A stretch of 42,324 nt of DNA from Acidimicrobiaceae bacterium (GTDB lineage Bacteria; Actinomycetota; Acidimicrobiia; Acidimicrobiales; Aldehydirespiratoraceae), in assembly GCA_009837445.1 (NCBI GenBank), contig VXTM01000021.1:182767-225090 (forward strand), read 5' to 3'. Made by a program: the position numbers and the translations under genes. Below the pieces are notes generated by a model. It did not search any database, was not told the DNA's origin, and was given only the letters and a program-made list of their open reading frames with translations. This document shows positions 34,213 through 42,324 of this stretch, in pieces. Each line of letters begins with the position of its first letter. Positions within the stretch are counted from its first letter, which is position 1.

Positions 34213-36321
34213 TTGCAAGCAATTCCGTACATCGCGCTGGTGTCGGCCCTGGCGGCACTCGCACTCGCAGCCTTCTTCTTCAAGGACGTGTCCTCGGCCC
34301 CGCCCGGCAACGAGCGGATGGTCGCGATCATGAAGCAGATACAGGCCGGCGCCCGGGCCTTCCTGCGCCAGGAGTACACCTGGGTGGCGGGCTTCGTGGT
34401 GATCATGGCGGTGCTGATACCGGTGATCACCGGCGTGGCCCTGTCGTTCCTGAGCTACCTGCTGGGCGCGGTGCTGTCGGCCGGCGCCGGGTACGCGGGC
34501 ATGACCGTGGCCACTAGGGCCAACGCCCGCACTACCAACGCAGCCATCGACGGACCGGCCAAGGCGCTGCCGCTCGCCTTCCGGGGCGGCGCGGTCATGG
34601 GCTTCTCGGTGGCCGGGCTGTCGCTGCTGGGACTCACGTTCACGTACCTGCTGTTCGTCGAGTGGATCGGCACCGACGATGCCTTCGAGATCTTCACCGC
34701 CTTCGGCCTGGGCGCCAGCTCCATCGCCCTGTTCTCCAGGGTGGGCGGGGGCATCTACACCAAGGCCGCCGACGTGGGTGGCGACCTGGTCGGCAAGGTC
34801 GAGGCCGGCATCCCCGAGGACGACCCCCGCAACCCGGCCACCATCGCCGACGCCGTCGGAGACAACGTGGGCGATGTCGCCGGAATGGGTGCCGACCTGT
34901 TCGAGAGCTACTCGGGCTCGATCATCGCGCCGGTGGCCCTCACCGCCTTCAGTTTCGGCCTCGCCGCCGACGCGGCCGACCAAGAGCCGATCGTCCAGCT
35001 GCTGGTGTTCCCGATGGCGGTGGCCTTCGTCGGAATGATCGGGGCCATCATCGGCTCGTTCGCGGTGCGAGGCGGCAGCAGCACCGAGGTCAAGGCACTG
35101 GCCAAGCAGCTCCACCGGGGCACCACGGTGGCCATGATCCTCACCGTCATCGGCACCCTGATCATGGGCCGGGTCTTCTTCGGCGACGGCGACCTCTTCG
35201 AGGCCTGGTACGGGCTGCCCCTGTCGGTCATCGGCGGGCTGATAGTGGGCTGGGGCATCGGCAAGGTGGCCGAGATCTGGACCAGCGACCACTTCCCGCC
35301 GGTGCGCCGGATCGCCTCCCAGGCCGAGACCGGCCCCGCCACCACCGTGCTGTCCGGGGTGTCGGCCGGGATGGTGTCGGTGGCCGCCTCGGTAGGGCTC
35401 ATCGCCGTCGGCGTCCTGATCGCCTACTGGGGCGGACAGCAGACCCTCGGCGACACGACCTTCGGCGGCGTGTACGGCATCGCAGTGGCCGCCGTCGGGA
35501 TGCTGGCCACCACCGGAGTGGTCGTCTCGGTCGACGCCTACGGGCCCATCGCCGACAACGCCGGCGGCATCGCCGAGATGGCCGAACTCGACCCCAGCGT
35601 GCGGGAGGTCACCGACGCGCTCGACTCGCTGGGCAACACCACCGCCGCCATCGCCAAGGGCTTCGCGGTCGGCTCGGCCGCTCTCACCGCGCTGGCGCTG
35701 TTCAAATCGTTCGAGGTGGCCCTTACCAGCGCGGCCGCCGAGAAGGGCGAGTCCTTCGTGCTGAGCCTCGACGTCGGCTCGGTCGACGTGTTCATCGGGC
35801 TGTTCCTCGGCGCGATGGTCCCGTTCCTGTTCGCCGCCCTCACCATCGATGCGGTGGGCCGGGCCGCCAACAAGATGATCGAGGAGGTGCGCCGCCAGTT
35901 CCGCGAGATACCCGGGCTGCGCGAGGGCACGCCCGGCGTGGAGCCGGACTCCGCGGCGTGCGTGGCCATCTCCACCCGGGGATCGCTGCGGGAGATGCTG
36001 GCACCGGGTGCGCTGGCCGTGGTGGTGCCCCTCGTCATCGGGTTCATCGACGTCGACGCCCTGGGCGGGTTCCTGGCCGGAGCGCTGGTGAGCGGCTTCG
36101 CGCTGGCGATCTTCATGGCCAACGCCGGTGGGGCGTGGGACAACGCCAAGAAGTACATCGAGGCCGGTGCGCATGGCGGCAAGGGCTCTGAGCCCCACAA
36201 GGCCGCGGTGGTGGGCGACACCGTTGGTGACCCGTTCAAGGACACTGCGGGGCCGTCGATGAACATCCTCATCAAGGTGATGACGATCGTTTCGCTCGTG
36301 TTCGCTTCGGCGTTCGTCTAG
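34213..36321 (+). CDS. hppA: Membrane-bound ion-translocating pyrophosphatase, K+-dependent-type residues
   Basis: Uses pyrophosphate hydrolysis to pump H+ and/or Na+ across the membrane. It is 702 aa with about 16 hydrophobic helices. The substrate sites are DVGGDLVGKVEAGIPEDDPR and DAVGDNVGDVAGMGADLFES (about residues 185-235), and GDTVGDPFKDTAGPSMNIL near the C-terminus. At the K+-dependence position the sequence is GNTTAAIAKG (Ala478, Ala481). K+-independent enzymes have Lys and Thr there and K+-dependent ones Ala and Gly, so this looks K+-dependent. TTG 34213 is used, with GAAGGGAG about 7-8 nt upstream. Its TAG stop shares CTAG with the stop of the convergent alcohol dehydrogenase. Confidence 0.94.
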   Translation: MQAIPYIALVSALAALALAAFFFKDVSSAPPGNERMVAIMKQIQAGARAFLRQEYTWVAGFVVIMAVLIPVITGVALSFLSYLLGAVLSAGAGYAGMTVATRANARTTNAAIDGPAKALPLAFRGGAVMGFSVAGLSLLGLTFTYLLFVEWIGTDDAFEIFTAFGLGASSIALFSRVGGGIYTKAADVGGDLVGKVEAGIPEDDPRNPATIADAVGDNVGDVAGMGADLFESYSGSIIAPVALTAFSFGLAADAADQEPIVQLLVFPMAVAFVGMIGAIIGSFAVRGGSSTEVKALAKQLHRGTTVAMILTVIGTLIMGRVFFGDGDLFEAWYGLPLSVIGGLIVGWGIGKVAEIWTSDHFPPVRRIASQAETGPATTVLSGVSAGMVSVAASVGLIAVGVLIAYWGGQQTLGDTTFGGVYGIAVAAVGMLATTGVVVSVDAYGPIADNAGGIAEMAELDPSVREVTDALDSLGNTTAAIAKGFAVGSAALTALALFKSFEVALTSAAAEKGESFVLSLDVGSVDVFIGLFLGAMVPFLFAALTIDAVGRAANKMIEEVRRQFREIPGLREGTPGVEPDSAACVAISTRGSLREMLAPGALAVVVPLVIGFIDVDALGGFLAGALVSGFALAIFMANAGGAWDNAKKYIEAGAHGGKGSEPHKAAVVGDTVGDPFKDTAGPSMNILIKVMTIVSLVFASAFV

Positions 36322-37418
36322 GGCGCTACTTCTACGACGGTTCTTAGGCCTTGAGCAGCTCGGAGGCGGTCGAAGCCCTCGTTGACGCCGGACAGGGGAA
36401 CCCTGTGCGAGATCATGGACTCGAGGTCTAGGTCGCCGCGCTGCCATAGGGCTATCAAGAGCGGGATGTCGCGGCTGGGCCAGCAGTCGCCTAGCAGGCT
36501 GCCCACCAGCCGCTTCTGCTGGATCATGAACACTGTGGTCGAGCCGATGTTGGTGGTGTGCTCGGGCGGTGGCGCGCCCACCACGACTGTCGTGCCGCCG
36601 GGTCCGGTGATCTCCACCCCCAGGCTCGCGAGGCCGGCCACGCCGGCCGTCTCGAAGGCGTAGTCGGCTCCCCGGCCCCCGGTGGCTTCGGCCACCGCGG
36701 CCTTCAACTCGGCCGGGTCTGCGCCCACCGCATCGGTGGCTCCGAGGCGCAGGGCCGCCTGCCGGCGGGACTCGACCGGGTCGGAGGCGATGATGCGGGA
36801 AGCTCCCGCGATGCGGGCTCCCTGAACCGCCGAGATCCCGACGCCGCCCAGACCGGTGACCACCACAGTGGCGCCGCGCTCCACCGACGCGGTGTTGAGC
36901 ACGGCCCCCACTCCGGTCTGCACCGCGCAGCCGATCAGGCAGGCCACTTCCAGGGGCACGTCGTCATCGAGGCGGACCACGCCGGAGGCCGGCACCACCG
37001 TGTGCTCCGCGAACGCGCCCACACCCAGGCCGCGGTGCACCAGCCGGCCGCGGCGCGAGAGCGGCGACGAGGCATCGGGCCGGGTGCCGGCCACGAAGCT
37101 CATGGCCTGCGCGCAGCGGCTGGCCTGCTGGCGGGCACAGCCGTCGCAGTGCCCGCACGGCGCCAGCGGCGTGATCATCACCTTGTCGCCCTCGGACACG
37201 TGGGAGACCGCTTCGCCTACGCCGACCACCATTCCGGCCGCCTCGTGACCCAGCACTGCCGGGAACATGTAGCCGCCCTCGATGATGGTGAGGTCGCTGT
37301 GGCAGATGCCGCTATGGCTCACGGCCACGCACACCTCGCCCGGGCGGGGGTCGGCCAGATCGACGTCGTCGACCAGCTCCAGCGGGGACAACGGATCGGA
37401 CAGCAGGGCGGCTCTCAC
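36318..37418 (-). CDS. Zinc-dependent alcohol dehydrogenase (medium-chain, class III-like)
   Basis: A 366-aa NAD(P)-dependent oxidoreductase. Catalytic zinc ligands are in SHSGICHSD and VLGHEAAG. The four structural-zinc cysteines are in CGHCDGCARQQASRC. The nucleotide fold is TGLGGVGISAVQGARIAGA. The sequence is closest to the class III/aryl or formaldehyde-dehydrogenase-like group; the substrate is unknown. Frame extension to 37556 is Arg/Glu-rich and lies in repeat-like DNA, so GTG 37418 is taken. A TAGGGT box stands 10 nt upstream, with no Shine-Dalgarno. Confidence 0.92.
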   Translation of the reverse strand: MRAALLSDPLSPLELVDDVDLADPRPGEVCVAVSHSGICHSDLTIIEGGYMFPAVLGHEAAGMVVGVGEAVSHVSEGDKVMITPLAPCGHCDGCARQQASRCAQAMSFVAGTRPDASSPLSRRGRLVHRGLGVGAFAEHTVVPASGVVRLDDDVPLEVACLIGCAVQTGVGAVLNTASVERGATVVVTGLGGVGISAVQGARIAGASRIIASDPVESRRQAALRLGATDAVGADPAELKAAVAEATGGRGADYAFETAGVAGLASLGVEITGPGGTTVVVGAPPPEHTTNIGSTTVFMIQQKRLVGSLLGDCWPSRDIPLLIALWQRGDLDLESMISHRVPLSGVNEGFDRLRAAQGLRTVVEVAP

Positions 37419-37428
37419 GGCGGGGACA

Positions 37429-37434
37429 ACCCTA
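37429..37434 (-). promoter_or_regulatory. Candidate -10 box (TAGGGT) of the alcohol dehydrogenase
   Basis: TAGGGT, minus sense, ends 10 nt before GTG 37418. Confidence 0.35.
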
Positions 37435-37476
37435 CTGGCACCGGTATGGGCGGGTCCTCCGTGGCTTAGTGCGTCC

Positions 37477-37595
37477 GCGAATAGATGGGAGCCCTTCGCG
37501 CCGCGAGGGGGTGATTCCCGCTCTTGTTCGCTGCGCTCACGGGCCGCTCGGGCCACGGCCTCGCTCGTGCAGGCTGTTCGCGCACACCTATTCGC
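37477..37595. repeat. Large imperfect inverted repeat in the adh-menB intergenic region
   Basis: GCGAATAG (37477-37484) and CTATTCGC (37588-37595) are perfect inverted ends of a 119-bp segment. Between them lie smaller complementary stretches of GCTCGC/GCGAGC type. It fits a miniature or decayed mobile-type palindromic element. Coding frames through it are Arg-rich and not credible. Confidence 0.4.
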
Positions 37596-37631
37596 TCGGC
37601 CTCTCGGTGCAGCCGCTGCCGGACGCGGCTG

Positions 37632-37637
37632 TAGTGT
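37632..37637 (+). promoter_or_regulatory. Candidate -10 box (TAGTGT), leaderless menB promoter
   Basis: TAGTGT ends 6 nt before GTG 37644. No Shine-Dalgarno sequence. Confidence 0.45.
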
Positions 37638-37643
37638 GCCGTC

Positions 37644-38546
37644 GTGGTCTCAGAGCTCTTCGATCCCGGGGCCTGGCGCACTATCGACGGCTTCGACGAC
37701 CTCACCGACGTCACCTACCACCGGGCTGTCGACCAGGGCACGGTGCGGGTGGCCTTCGACCGTCCCGAGGTCCGCAACGCCTTCCGGCCCCACACCGTGG
37801 ACGAGCTCTACCGGTGCCTGGACCACGCCCGCATGACCAGCGACGTGGGCTGCGTGCTGCTGACCGGCAACGGGCCGTCGCCCCGCGACGGGGGCTGGGC
37901 CTTCTGCTCGGGCGGCGACCAGCGCATCCGGGGCCGCGACGGCTACCGGTACGCCACCGGGGAGACCGGCGACACCATCGACCCCGGCCGCTCGGGCCGG
38001 TTGCACATCCTCGAGGTGCAGCGCCTGGTCCGCATGATGCCCAAGGTGGTGATCGCAGTGGTGCCGGGCTGGGCCGTCGGCGGCGGCCACAGCCTCCACG
38101 CAGTGGCCGACCTGACCCTGGCCAGCGACGAGCACGCCCTGTTCAAGCAGACCGACACCGACGTTGCCAGCTTCGACGGCGGCTTCGGCTCGGCCTACCT
38201 GGCCAAGCTGATCGGCCAGAAGCGGGCCCGGGAGATCTTCTTCCTGGGGCGCACCTACTCGGCGCAGGAGGCCCACGAGATGGGCATGGTCAACGCGGTG
38301 GTCCCACACGCCGAGTTGGAGGCGGTGGCGCTGGATTGGGCCCGGGAAATCAACGCCAAGAGCCCGACCGCGCAACGGATGGTCAAGTTCGCCCTCAACC
38401 TGGCCGACGACGGCCTGATCGGTCAGCAGGTGTTCGCGGGCGAGGCCACCCGGCTGGCCTACATGACCGACGAGGCCGCCGAGGGCCGGGACGCCTTCCT
38501 CAACAAGCGCCCCCCGGACTGGTCACCCTTCGGCTGGCACTACTGA
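37644..38546 (+). CDS. menB: 1,4-dihydroxy-2-naphthoyl-CoA synthase (menaquinone biosynthesis)
   Basis: Ring-closes o-succinylbenzoyl-CoA to DHNA-CoA in menaquinone synthesis. It is 300 aa and a crotonase-fold protein. MenB-specific features are WAFCSGGDQRIRGRDGYRY (oxyanion and substrate loop), TDVASFDGGFGSAYLAKLIGQKRAREIFFLGR, and MGMVNAVVPHAELE. The C-terminus resembles the usual aromatic MenB end (WSPFGWHY). Start GTG 37644 has a TAGTGT box 6 nt upstream. No other men gene is in the window, so the pathway is split in this genome. Confidence 0.95.
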   Translation: MVSELFDPGAWRTIDGFDDLTDVTYHRAVDQGTVRVAFDRPEVRNAFRPHTVDELYRCLDHARMTSDVGCVLLTGNGPSPRDGGWAFCSGGDQRIRGRDGYRYATGETGDTIDPGRSGRLHILEVQRLVRMMPKVVIAVVPGWAVGGGHSLHAVADLTLASDEHALFKQTDTDVASFDGGFGSAYLAKLIGQKRAREIFFLGRTYSAQEAHEMGMVNAVVPHAELEAVALDWAREINAKSPTAQRMVKFALNLADDGLIGQQVFAGEATRLAYMTDEAAEGRDAFLNKRPPDWSPFGWHY

Positions 38547-38550
38547 CCCA

Positions 38551-38590
38551 ATAGGCGGGAGACGCCGGAGGGCCACCCGCCGGGAAGGGG
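38551..38590. repeat. Palindromic repeat copy R1 (short form)
   Basis: Shares ATAGGCGGGAGACGCCGG and GGCCACCCGCCGGGAAGGGG with the other copies. GGCGGG pairs with CCCGCC to make a hairpin. It begins 4 bp after the menB stop. Confidence 0.8.
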
Positions 38591-38603
38591 TCGCTGCCAC
38601 CCG

Positions 38604-38693
38604 ATAGGCGGGAGACGCCGGTGCTCGCTTGCGAGCGAGTAGGGCGAGGTCCGTGCGAGCAAGCGAGCACCGGTGGCCACCCGCCGGGAAGGG
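38604..38693. repeat. Palindromic repeat copy R2 (long form with nested 52-nt palindrome)
   Basis: The same core as R1/R3, but 38622-38673 is extra. It carries perfect 15-bp arms CCGGTGCTCGCTTGC (38618-38632) and GCAAGCGAGCACCGG (38659-38673) around a 26-nt loop. The extra piece ends in CCGG, matching the CCGG in front of it, as if inserted with a 4-bp duplication. Confidence 0.85.
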
Positions 38694-38707
38694 ACGGCTG
38701 CCACCCG

Positions 38708-38740
38708 ATAGGCGGGAGACGCCGGTGGCCACCCGCCGGG
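38708..38740. repeat. Palindromic repeat copy R3 (short form)
   Basis: ATAGGCGGGAGACGCCGG then TGGCCACCCGCCGGG, i.e. R2 without the nested insertion. It lies 18 bp from the putA stop. Confidence 0.8.
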
Positions 38741-38757
38741 GACGCCGGTCACAGGCA

Positions 38758-41700
38758 TCAAAGGACGTTGCCGTACCGGTGAGTGGTTCGGCTGATGGCC
38801 TGCTCGCGCAGGTAGTGGAGCAGCTCGACCCGGCCCTCGGCGGTGACCGGGTCATCGGCGAGGTGAACGCCGGCCTCGTTGGCCGCAACCCGCAGGTCGT
38901 CGCGGCAGGTTCCCAACACTCGCACCCGATCCACTCCGAGGGAGCCGAGCCGGGCCGCGAACTGTTCGCCGGTCTCGTCGGTGGCGTGGGACTCGACGAG
39001 CGAGACACCGCAGCGGCCGGCCGCGGCCCGGACCCGGGTGACGTCGCGGGGCGCGGCGTCGGTTTCGGCCCTTAACGCGACCCGGGCCAGCGGCCGGTAG
39101 CGCAGCACGTTCGACTCGCAGAACAGCCCGGCCGGGTCGCGCTCGACGCCGAACTCGTGTTGCCAGGCCGCCTCGTCGCTGGCGCGGGCCGCGGCAAGCC
39201 ACTCGCCGTCGCTGATGCCGGTGTCGACCGGGTGCCAGGTCCCTAGCCGGGCGACGTAGTTGGGTCCGCCGGCCTTGGTGCCGGGTCCGACCGAGGACCA
39301 CTTCCATCCGCCGAAGGGCTGGCGGCGCACGATGGCGCCGGTCGTGCCCCGGTTGACGTAGGCGTTGCCCACCTCCACTGCGTCGGTCCAACGGTCGATC
39401 TCGGCGGGATCCAGGGTGTGGATGCCGCCGGTGAGCCCGTAGGGCGTGGCGTTCTGGACGGCGATGGCCTCGTCGAGGGTCTCGGCGCTCATGAGGCCCA
39501 GCACCGGGCCGAAGCACTCCGTTCGATGGAACCACGAGCCCGGCCGCACTCCGAGGCGCACGCCGGGGGTCCACGTCCCGGCGTTGAGGCGGCGGGGTTC
39601 GACCAGCCACTCCTCACCGTCTTCGAGGCGGGTCAGGGCCCGCAGCAGCTTGCCGGCGGGCTCGCCGATGGTCGGACCCAAGGATGTGGCCAGATCGGTG
39701 CTCGGGCCGACCTTGAGGCTGGTCACCGCGTCGACGAGTTGGCGACGCAGCCGGCTGGAGCGGTAGGCCTCCCCCACGCAGATGGCCAGGCTGGCCGCCG
39801 AGCACTTCTGGCCGGAGTGTCCGAACGCGGAGGCCACCAGGTCGGCCACCGCCAGGTCGATGTCGGCGTTGGGGGTGACGACCAGGGCGTTCTTGCCCGA
39901 GGTCTCCGCCAGCAGCCTCATTTCCGGCTTCCAGCCCAGGAACATCTGGGCGGTGTCGTAGGCCCCGGTGAGGATCACCGCATGCACATCCCGGTGGGTG
40001 ACCAGGTGCCGGCCGACCCCGTCGTCGGCGGTGCGGATGTAGGAGACGGCACCGCGGGGCACGCCCGCGGCCCAGCAGCACTCGGCCACGATCTCGGTAC
40101 AGCCGGGCGTCTCGGGCGCAGGCTTGAGGATGGCGGCGTTGCCCGCGGCCAGGGCCGCGAAGGTCCCGCCCGACGGGATGGCCACCGGGAAGTTCCACGG
40201 CGGCACCACCAGCACCGTCCCGAACAGCTCGAACCGGGCCAGGCCCGAGCCGGCGAAGGCGGTGCCGTCGAGGTCCAGGGCCCGCTGGCCGTACCAGCGG
40301 GCGAAGTCGATGGCCTCGGACACCTCGGGGTCGGCCTCGGCGACGGTCTTGCGGCCCTCGTGCACCATGGCGGCCACCAGGTCGCCGCGCCGGCGGCCCA
40401 GCTCGTCGGCCACCCGCCACAGCAGGTCCCGGCGCTCGGCGGGCGGGCGGGCCGCCCACTCCGGCTGGGCCTCGGCGGCGGCCGCCACCACCCGGTCCAC
40501 CCCGTCCACGGTCGTGGTGACAGCAGTGCCGGGTCCCCGCCACTGCCGGGAGACGATCCGGCTGGCCCATGCCCGGTTGGGGGCCAGCACCGGGTCGGTG
40601 TCGGGCTCGTTGAAGAACCCGCCGGCAGGATCGGCCGGCCGGGTTGCCCGGCTGCGGTCCTGGCCTCGGCGCGGGGACCGCCCGACCGACCACCGGTCCG
40701 CCACCGCAGCCCGGAACTTGGCCGCCTCGGCCTGGAAGGCACCGCTGGCGGGTTCCAGGCCGAACAGGTGGTGGATGAAGTTCTGGGGCGACGCGTTCTC
40801 CTCCAGGCGGCGGAACAGGTAGGCGATGGCCACGTCGAAGTCCTCGGCGGCCACCGCCGGGGTGTAGAGCAGCACCCCCCTGCCGTCGGCCCGCAGCAGC
40901 TCGGCCTGGGTGGGGGCCATGCCCTCGAGCATCTCGAACTCCACCCGGTGACGGACCCCGCGCCGGGCGCTGAGCAGGTCGGCCCAGGCCACGTCGAACA
41001 GGTTGTGGCTGGCCACGCCGATCCGCACCGACGCCGTGCGCTCGGCGGTGAGCACCCAGTCGAGGCAGCGCTTGTAGTTGGCGTCGGTCCCGGCCTTGGT
41101 GGCGTACGGCGCCTGCGGCCACCCCCGCATGGCTGACTCGACCCGCTCCATGGCCAGGTTGGCGCCCTTCACCAGCCGGATCTTGATCGAGCCCGAGCGG
41201 CGCCCGGCCGCGACCAGGCCGTTGTGCCAGTCCACCAGCGACTTCAGGGCGTCGAACGAGTCGGGCAGGTAAGCCTGCACCGCGATGCCCGCGTCTACCG
41301 CGGCGAACTCGGGCTCCTCGAGCAGGGCCTGGAAGGCCGCAGTGGTCAGCTCCAGGTCGTGGTACTCCTCCATGTCGAGGTTGATGAACGTCGGCGGGTC
41401 GGTGCGGGCCGCGGCCCGCAGCAGCGGCCGGAGCGCCTCGGTCACCCGGGCCAGCGACCCCTCGAAGTCCCAGGGGCTCAGCTGCGACACCACCGCGGAA
41501 ACCTTCACCGACACGTAGTCCACGTCGGGCTGGGCCAGGGTGTCGAGCACCTCGGTGTGCCGCCGGCGGGCCTCCGCCTCGCCTAGCACCGCCTCGCCGA
41601 GCATGTTCACGTTGAGCGAGTAGCCCGCCTGGGCCCGGGTCCGGAGGTGGGCGCTCAGCCGGTCGGGCTCGGAGTCGACCACGAGGTGGCCCACCAGCGC

Positions 41701-42054
41701 TCTCATGCGCCGGCGGGCCAGCGGCATGACCAGCCGGGGCAGCCAGGGGCCGAGGCGGGCGCCGGCCCGCACGAGCGCCCGGTCGAGCGGCGACAGGAAC
41801 GAGGGCAGCTCAGCCTCCTCCACCAGCGACGCCAACTGCCGGGCCGACACGGCGGGGTCCTCGGGGCGGATGACCCGGTCCACGAACCGCATCGCGAACT
41901 CGGTCCCGGGCCGGTCGGTCACCACCCCGGCCAGGCGCCGGGCCGCAGTCCGGTCCCGCCCCGATCCCCGGGCTGCGCCGGCCTCCAGCCAGCGGCCCAC
42001 GCGCTCGACCGTCTCCTCTGTCAGCAGTTGTGGGTCGCGGGTGTCGTCGTCCAC
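38758..42054 (-). CDS. putA: Bifunctional proline dehydrogenase / L-glutamate-gamma-semialdehyde dehydrogenase
   Basis: Oxidises proline to glutamate in two steps. It is 1098 aa from GTG 42054. The N-terminal FAD-dependent proline dehydrogenase barrel includes GYSLNVNMLGEAVLGEAEA, TFINLDMEEYHDLELT, IRLVKGANLAMERVE and LLYTPAVAAEDFDVAIAYLFRRLEEN. The aldehyde dehydrogenase domain starts around residue 500, with VVPPWNFPVAIPSGG, LAETSGKNALVV, catalytic Cys in FGHSGQKCSAASLAI and RTECFGPVL. No N-terminal RHH DNA-binding domain, so not self-regulating as in E. coli. Upstream frame to 42177 is Arg/Pro-rich and rejected. Repeat copies lie on both sides. Confidence 0.95.
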   Translation of the reverse strand: MDDDTRDPQLLTEETVERVGRWLEAGAARGSGRDRTAARRLAGVVTDRPGTEFAMRFVDRVIRPEDPAVSARQLASLVEEAELPSFLSPLDRALVRAGARLGPWLPRLVMPLARRRMRALVGHLVVDSEPDRLSAHLRTRAQAGYSLNVNMLGEAVLGEAEARRRHTEVLDTLAQPDVDYVSVKVSAVVSQLSPWDFEGSLARVTEALRPLLRAAARTDPPTFINLDMEEYHDLELTTAAFQALLEEPEFAAVDAGIAVQAYLPDSFDALKSLVDWHNGLVAAGRRSGSIKIRLVKGANLAMERVESAMRGWPQAPYATKAGTDANYKRCLDWVLTAERTASVRIGVASHNLFDVAWADLLSARRGVRHRVEFEMLEGMAPTQAELLRADGRGVLLYTPAVAAEDFDVAIAYLFRRLEENASPQNFIHHLFGLEPASGAFQAEAAKFRAAVADRWSVGRSPRRGQDRSRATRPADPAGGFFNEPDTDPVLAPNRAWASRIVSRQWRGPGTAVTTTVDGVDRVVAAAAEAQPEWAARPPAERRDLLWRVADELGRRRGDLVAAMVHEGRKTVAEADPEVSEAIDFARWYGQRALDLDGTAFAGSGLARFELFGTVLVVPPWNFPVAIPSGGTFAALAAGNAAILKPAPETPGCTEIVAECCWAAGVPRGAVSYIRTADDGVGRHLVTHRDVHAVILTGAYDTAQMFLGWKPEMRLLAETSGKNALVVTPNADIDLAVADLVASAFGHSGQKCSAASLAICVGEAYRSSRLRRQLVDAVTSLKVGPSTDLATSLGPTIGEPAGKLLRALTRLEDGEEWLVEPRRLNAGTWTPGVRLGVRPGSWFHRTECFGPVLGLMSAETLDEAIAVQNATPYGLTGGIHTLDPAEIDRWTDAVEVGNAYVNRGTTGAIVRRQPFGGWKWSSVGPGTKAGGPNYVARLGTWHPVDTGISDGEWLAAARASDEAAWQHEFGVERDPAGLFCESNVLRYRPLARVALRAETDAAPRDVTRVRAAAGRCGVSLVESHATDETGEQFAARLGSLGVDRVRVLGTCRDDLRVAANEAGVHLADDPVTAEGRVELLHYLREQAISRTTHRYGNVL

Positions 42055-42230
42055 GCCTCGCTCACCCCTTCCTGCCGCGGGGAAGAGCCTCTGCGTACCC
42101 GCCCATGATCGCGCCTGGCGGCGGCGCTGCCCAGTGCACGGTGCAAAAGGCGATGCCGGCGACGGTGCCGGCGGCACAGGCGCCCGCCCCGTCTAGCGGG
42201 GTTCGCGGGGCAACTGGAGGACTCGCTCGA

Positions 42231-42324
42231 CCCGATAGGCGGGAGACGCCGGTGCTCGCCTTGCGAGCGAGTAGGGCGAAGCCCGTGCGAGCAAGCGAGT
42301 ACCGGTGGCCACCCGCCGGGAAGG
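42231..42324. repeat. Palindromic repeat copy R4 (long form, runs off the window)
   Basis: Same orientation and order as R2: CCCGATAGGCGGGAGACGCC, nested palindrome, then CCGGTGGCCACCCGCCGGG. Arms differ from R2 by an extra C and one substitution (GCGAGT for GCGAGC), so the copies are not recent identical duplicates. Confidence 0.8.

Noticed and set aside
38551..38740. CRISPR array
   Set aside because: The repeated units are palindromic elements of unequal length with homologous, not unique, intervening sequence and no cas genes.
42055..42177. N-terminal extension of PutA
   Set aside because: Pro/Arg/Ala-rich, no homology to proline dehydrogenase N-termini; GTG 42054 fits better.

Overview
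High-GC actinobacterial chromosome segment. An FbiC-type fused F420 synthase, DUF3151, an AftD/DUF3367 membrane arabinofuranosyltransferase-like protein and many leaderless-looking starts all point to Actinomycetota. A member of Acidimicrobiia or a related uncultured lineage is my inference, because I see AftD-type wall genes but nothing for mycolic acids. Most of the window is dense, gene-packed housekeeping DNA with little intergenic space.

Layout. 1-1739: end of a fused sulfate adenylyltransferase subunit/APS kinase, followed by a second, stand-alone APS kinase. 1752-4148: fbiC. 4169-6074: a small helical protein and a ClC-type anion transporter with CBS domains. 6120-9104 (minus strand): two linked groups, DUF3151-mobA and rhodanese-RNase D-small protein. 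9137-9400: a two-helix membrane protein with a cysteine-rich tail. 9397-11673: divergent pyruvate kinase and glycerophosphodiester phosphodiesterase. 11716-15018: an accessory-looking, compositionally distinct divergent cassette. On the minus strand it has an inositol-monophosphatase-like phosphatase and a NagB-like protein that has lost catalytic residues. On the plus strand it has a ribbon-helix-helix regulator and a PIG-L/LmbE deacetylase. 15019-15749: a gene-free stretch with a near-consensus sigma-70 promoter and about 560 nt of strongly foldable sequence, probably a structured RNA or a very long leader. 15750-22788: a cell-envelope glycan operon (UDP-galactopyranose-mutase-like flavoprotein, GT4 glycosyltransferase, AftD-like enzyme). 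22760-28829: gltBD glutamate synthase. 28977-33530: trkA followed by two different trkH genes. 33569-36321: 5-formyl-THF cyclo-ligase and, divergently, a membrane pyrophosphatase with K+-dependent-type residues. 36318-38546: zinc alcohol dehydrogenase and menB. 38758-42054: putA, with copies of a palindromic repeat family on both sides.

The most interesting items are three. First, the 11.7-15.0 kb cassette: its genes together suggest handling of an amino-sugar/phospho-sugar compound under an RHH regulator, with an 8-bp iterated TGTA motif in the shared promoter region. Second, the strongly promoted structured RNA region next to it. Third, the repeat family around putA, where a 52-nt palindrome is nested inside a shorter palindrome with an apparent CCGG duplication. 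Across the window, a TANNNT box 6-10 nt before the start codon recurs at ten genes, most without a Shine-Dalgarno sequence, indicating widespread leaderless transcription. I used it to choose several starts.
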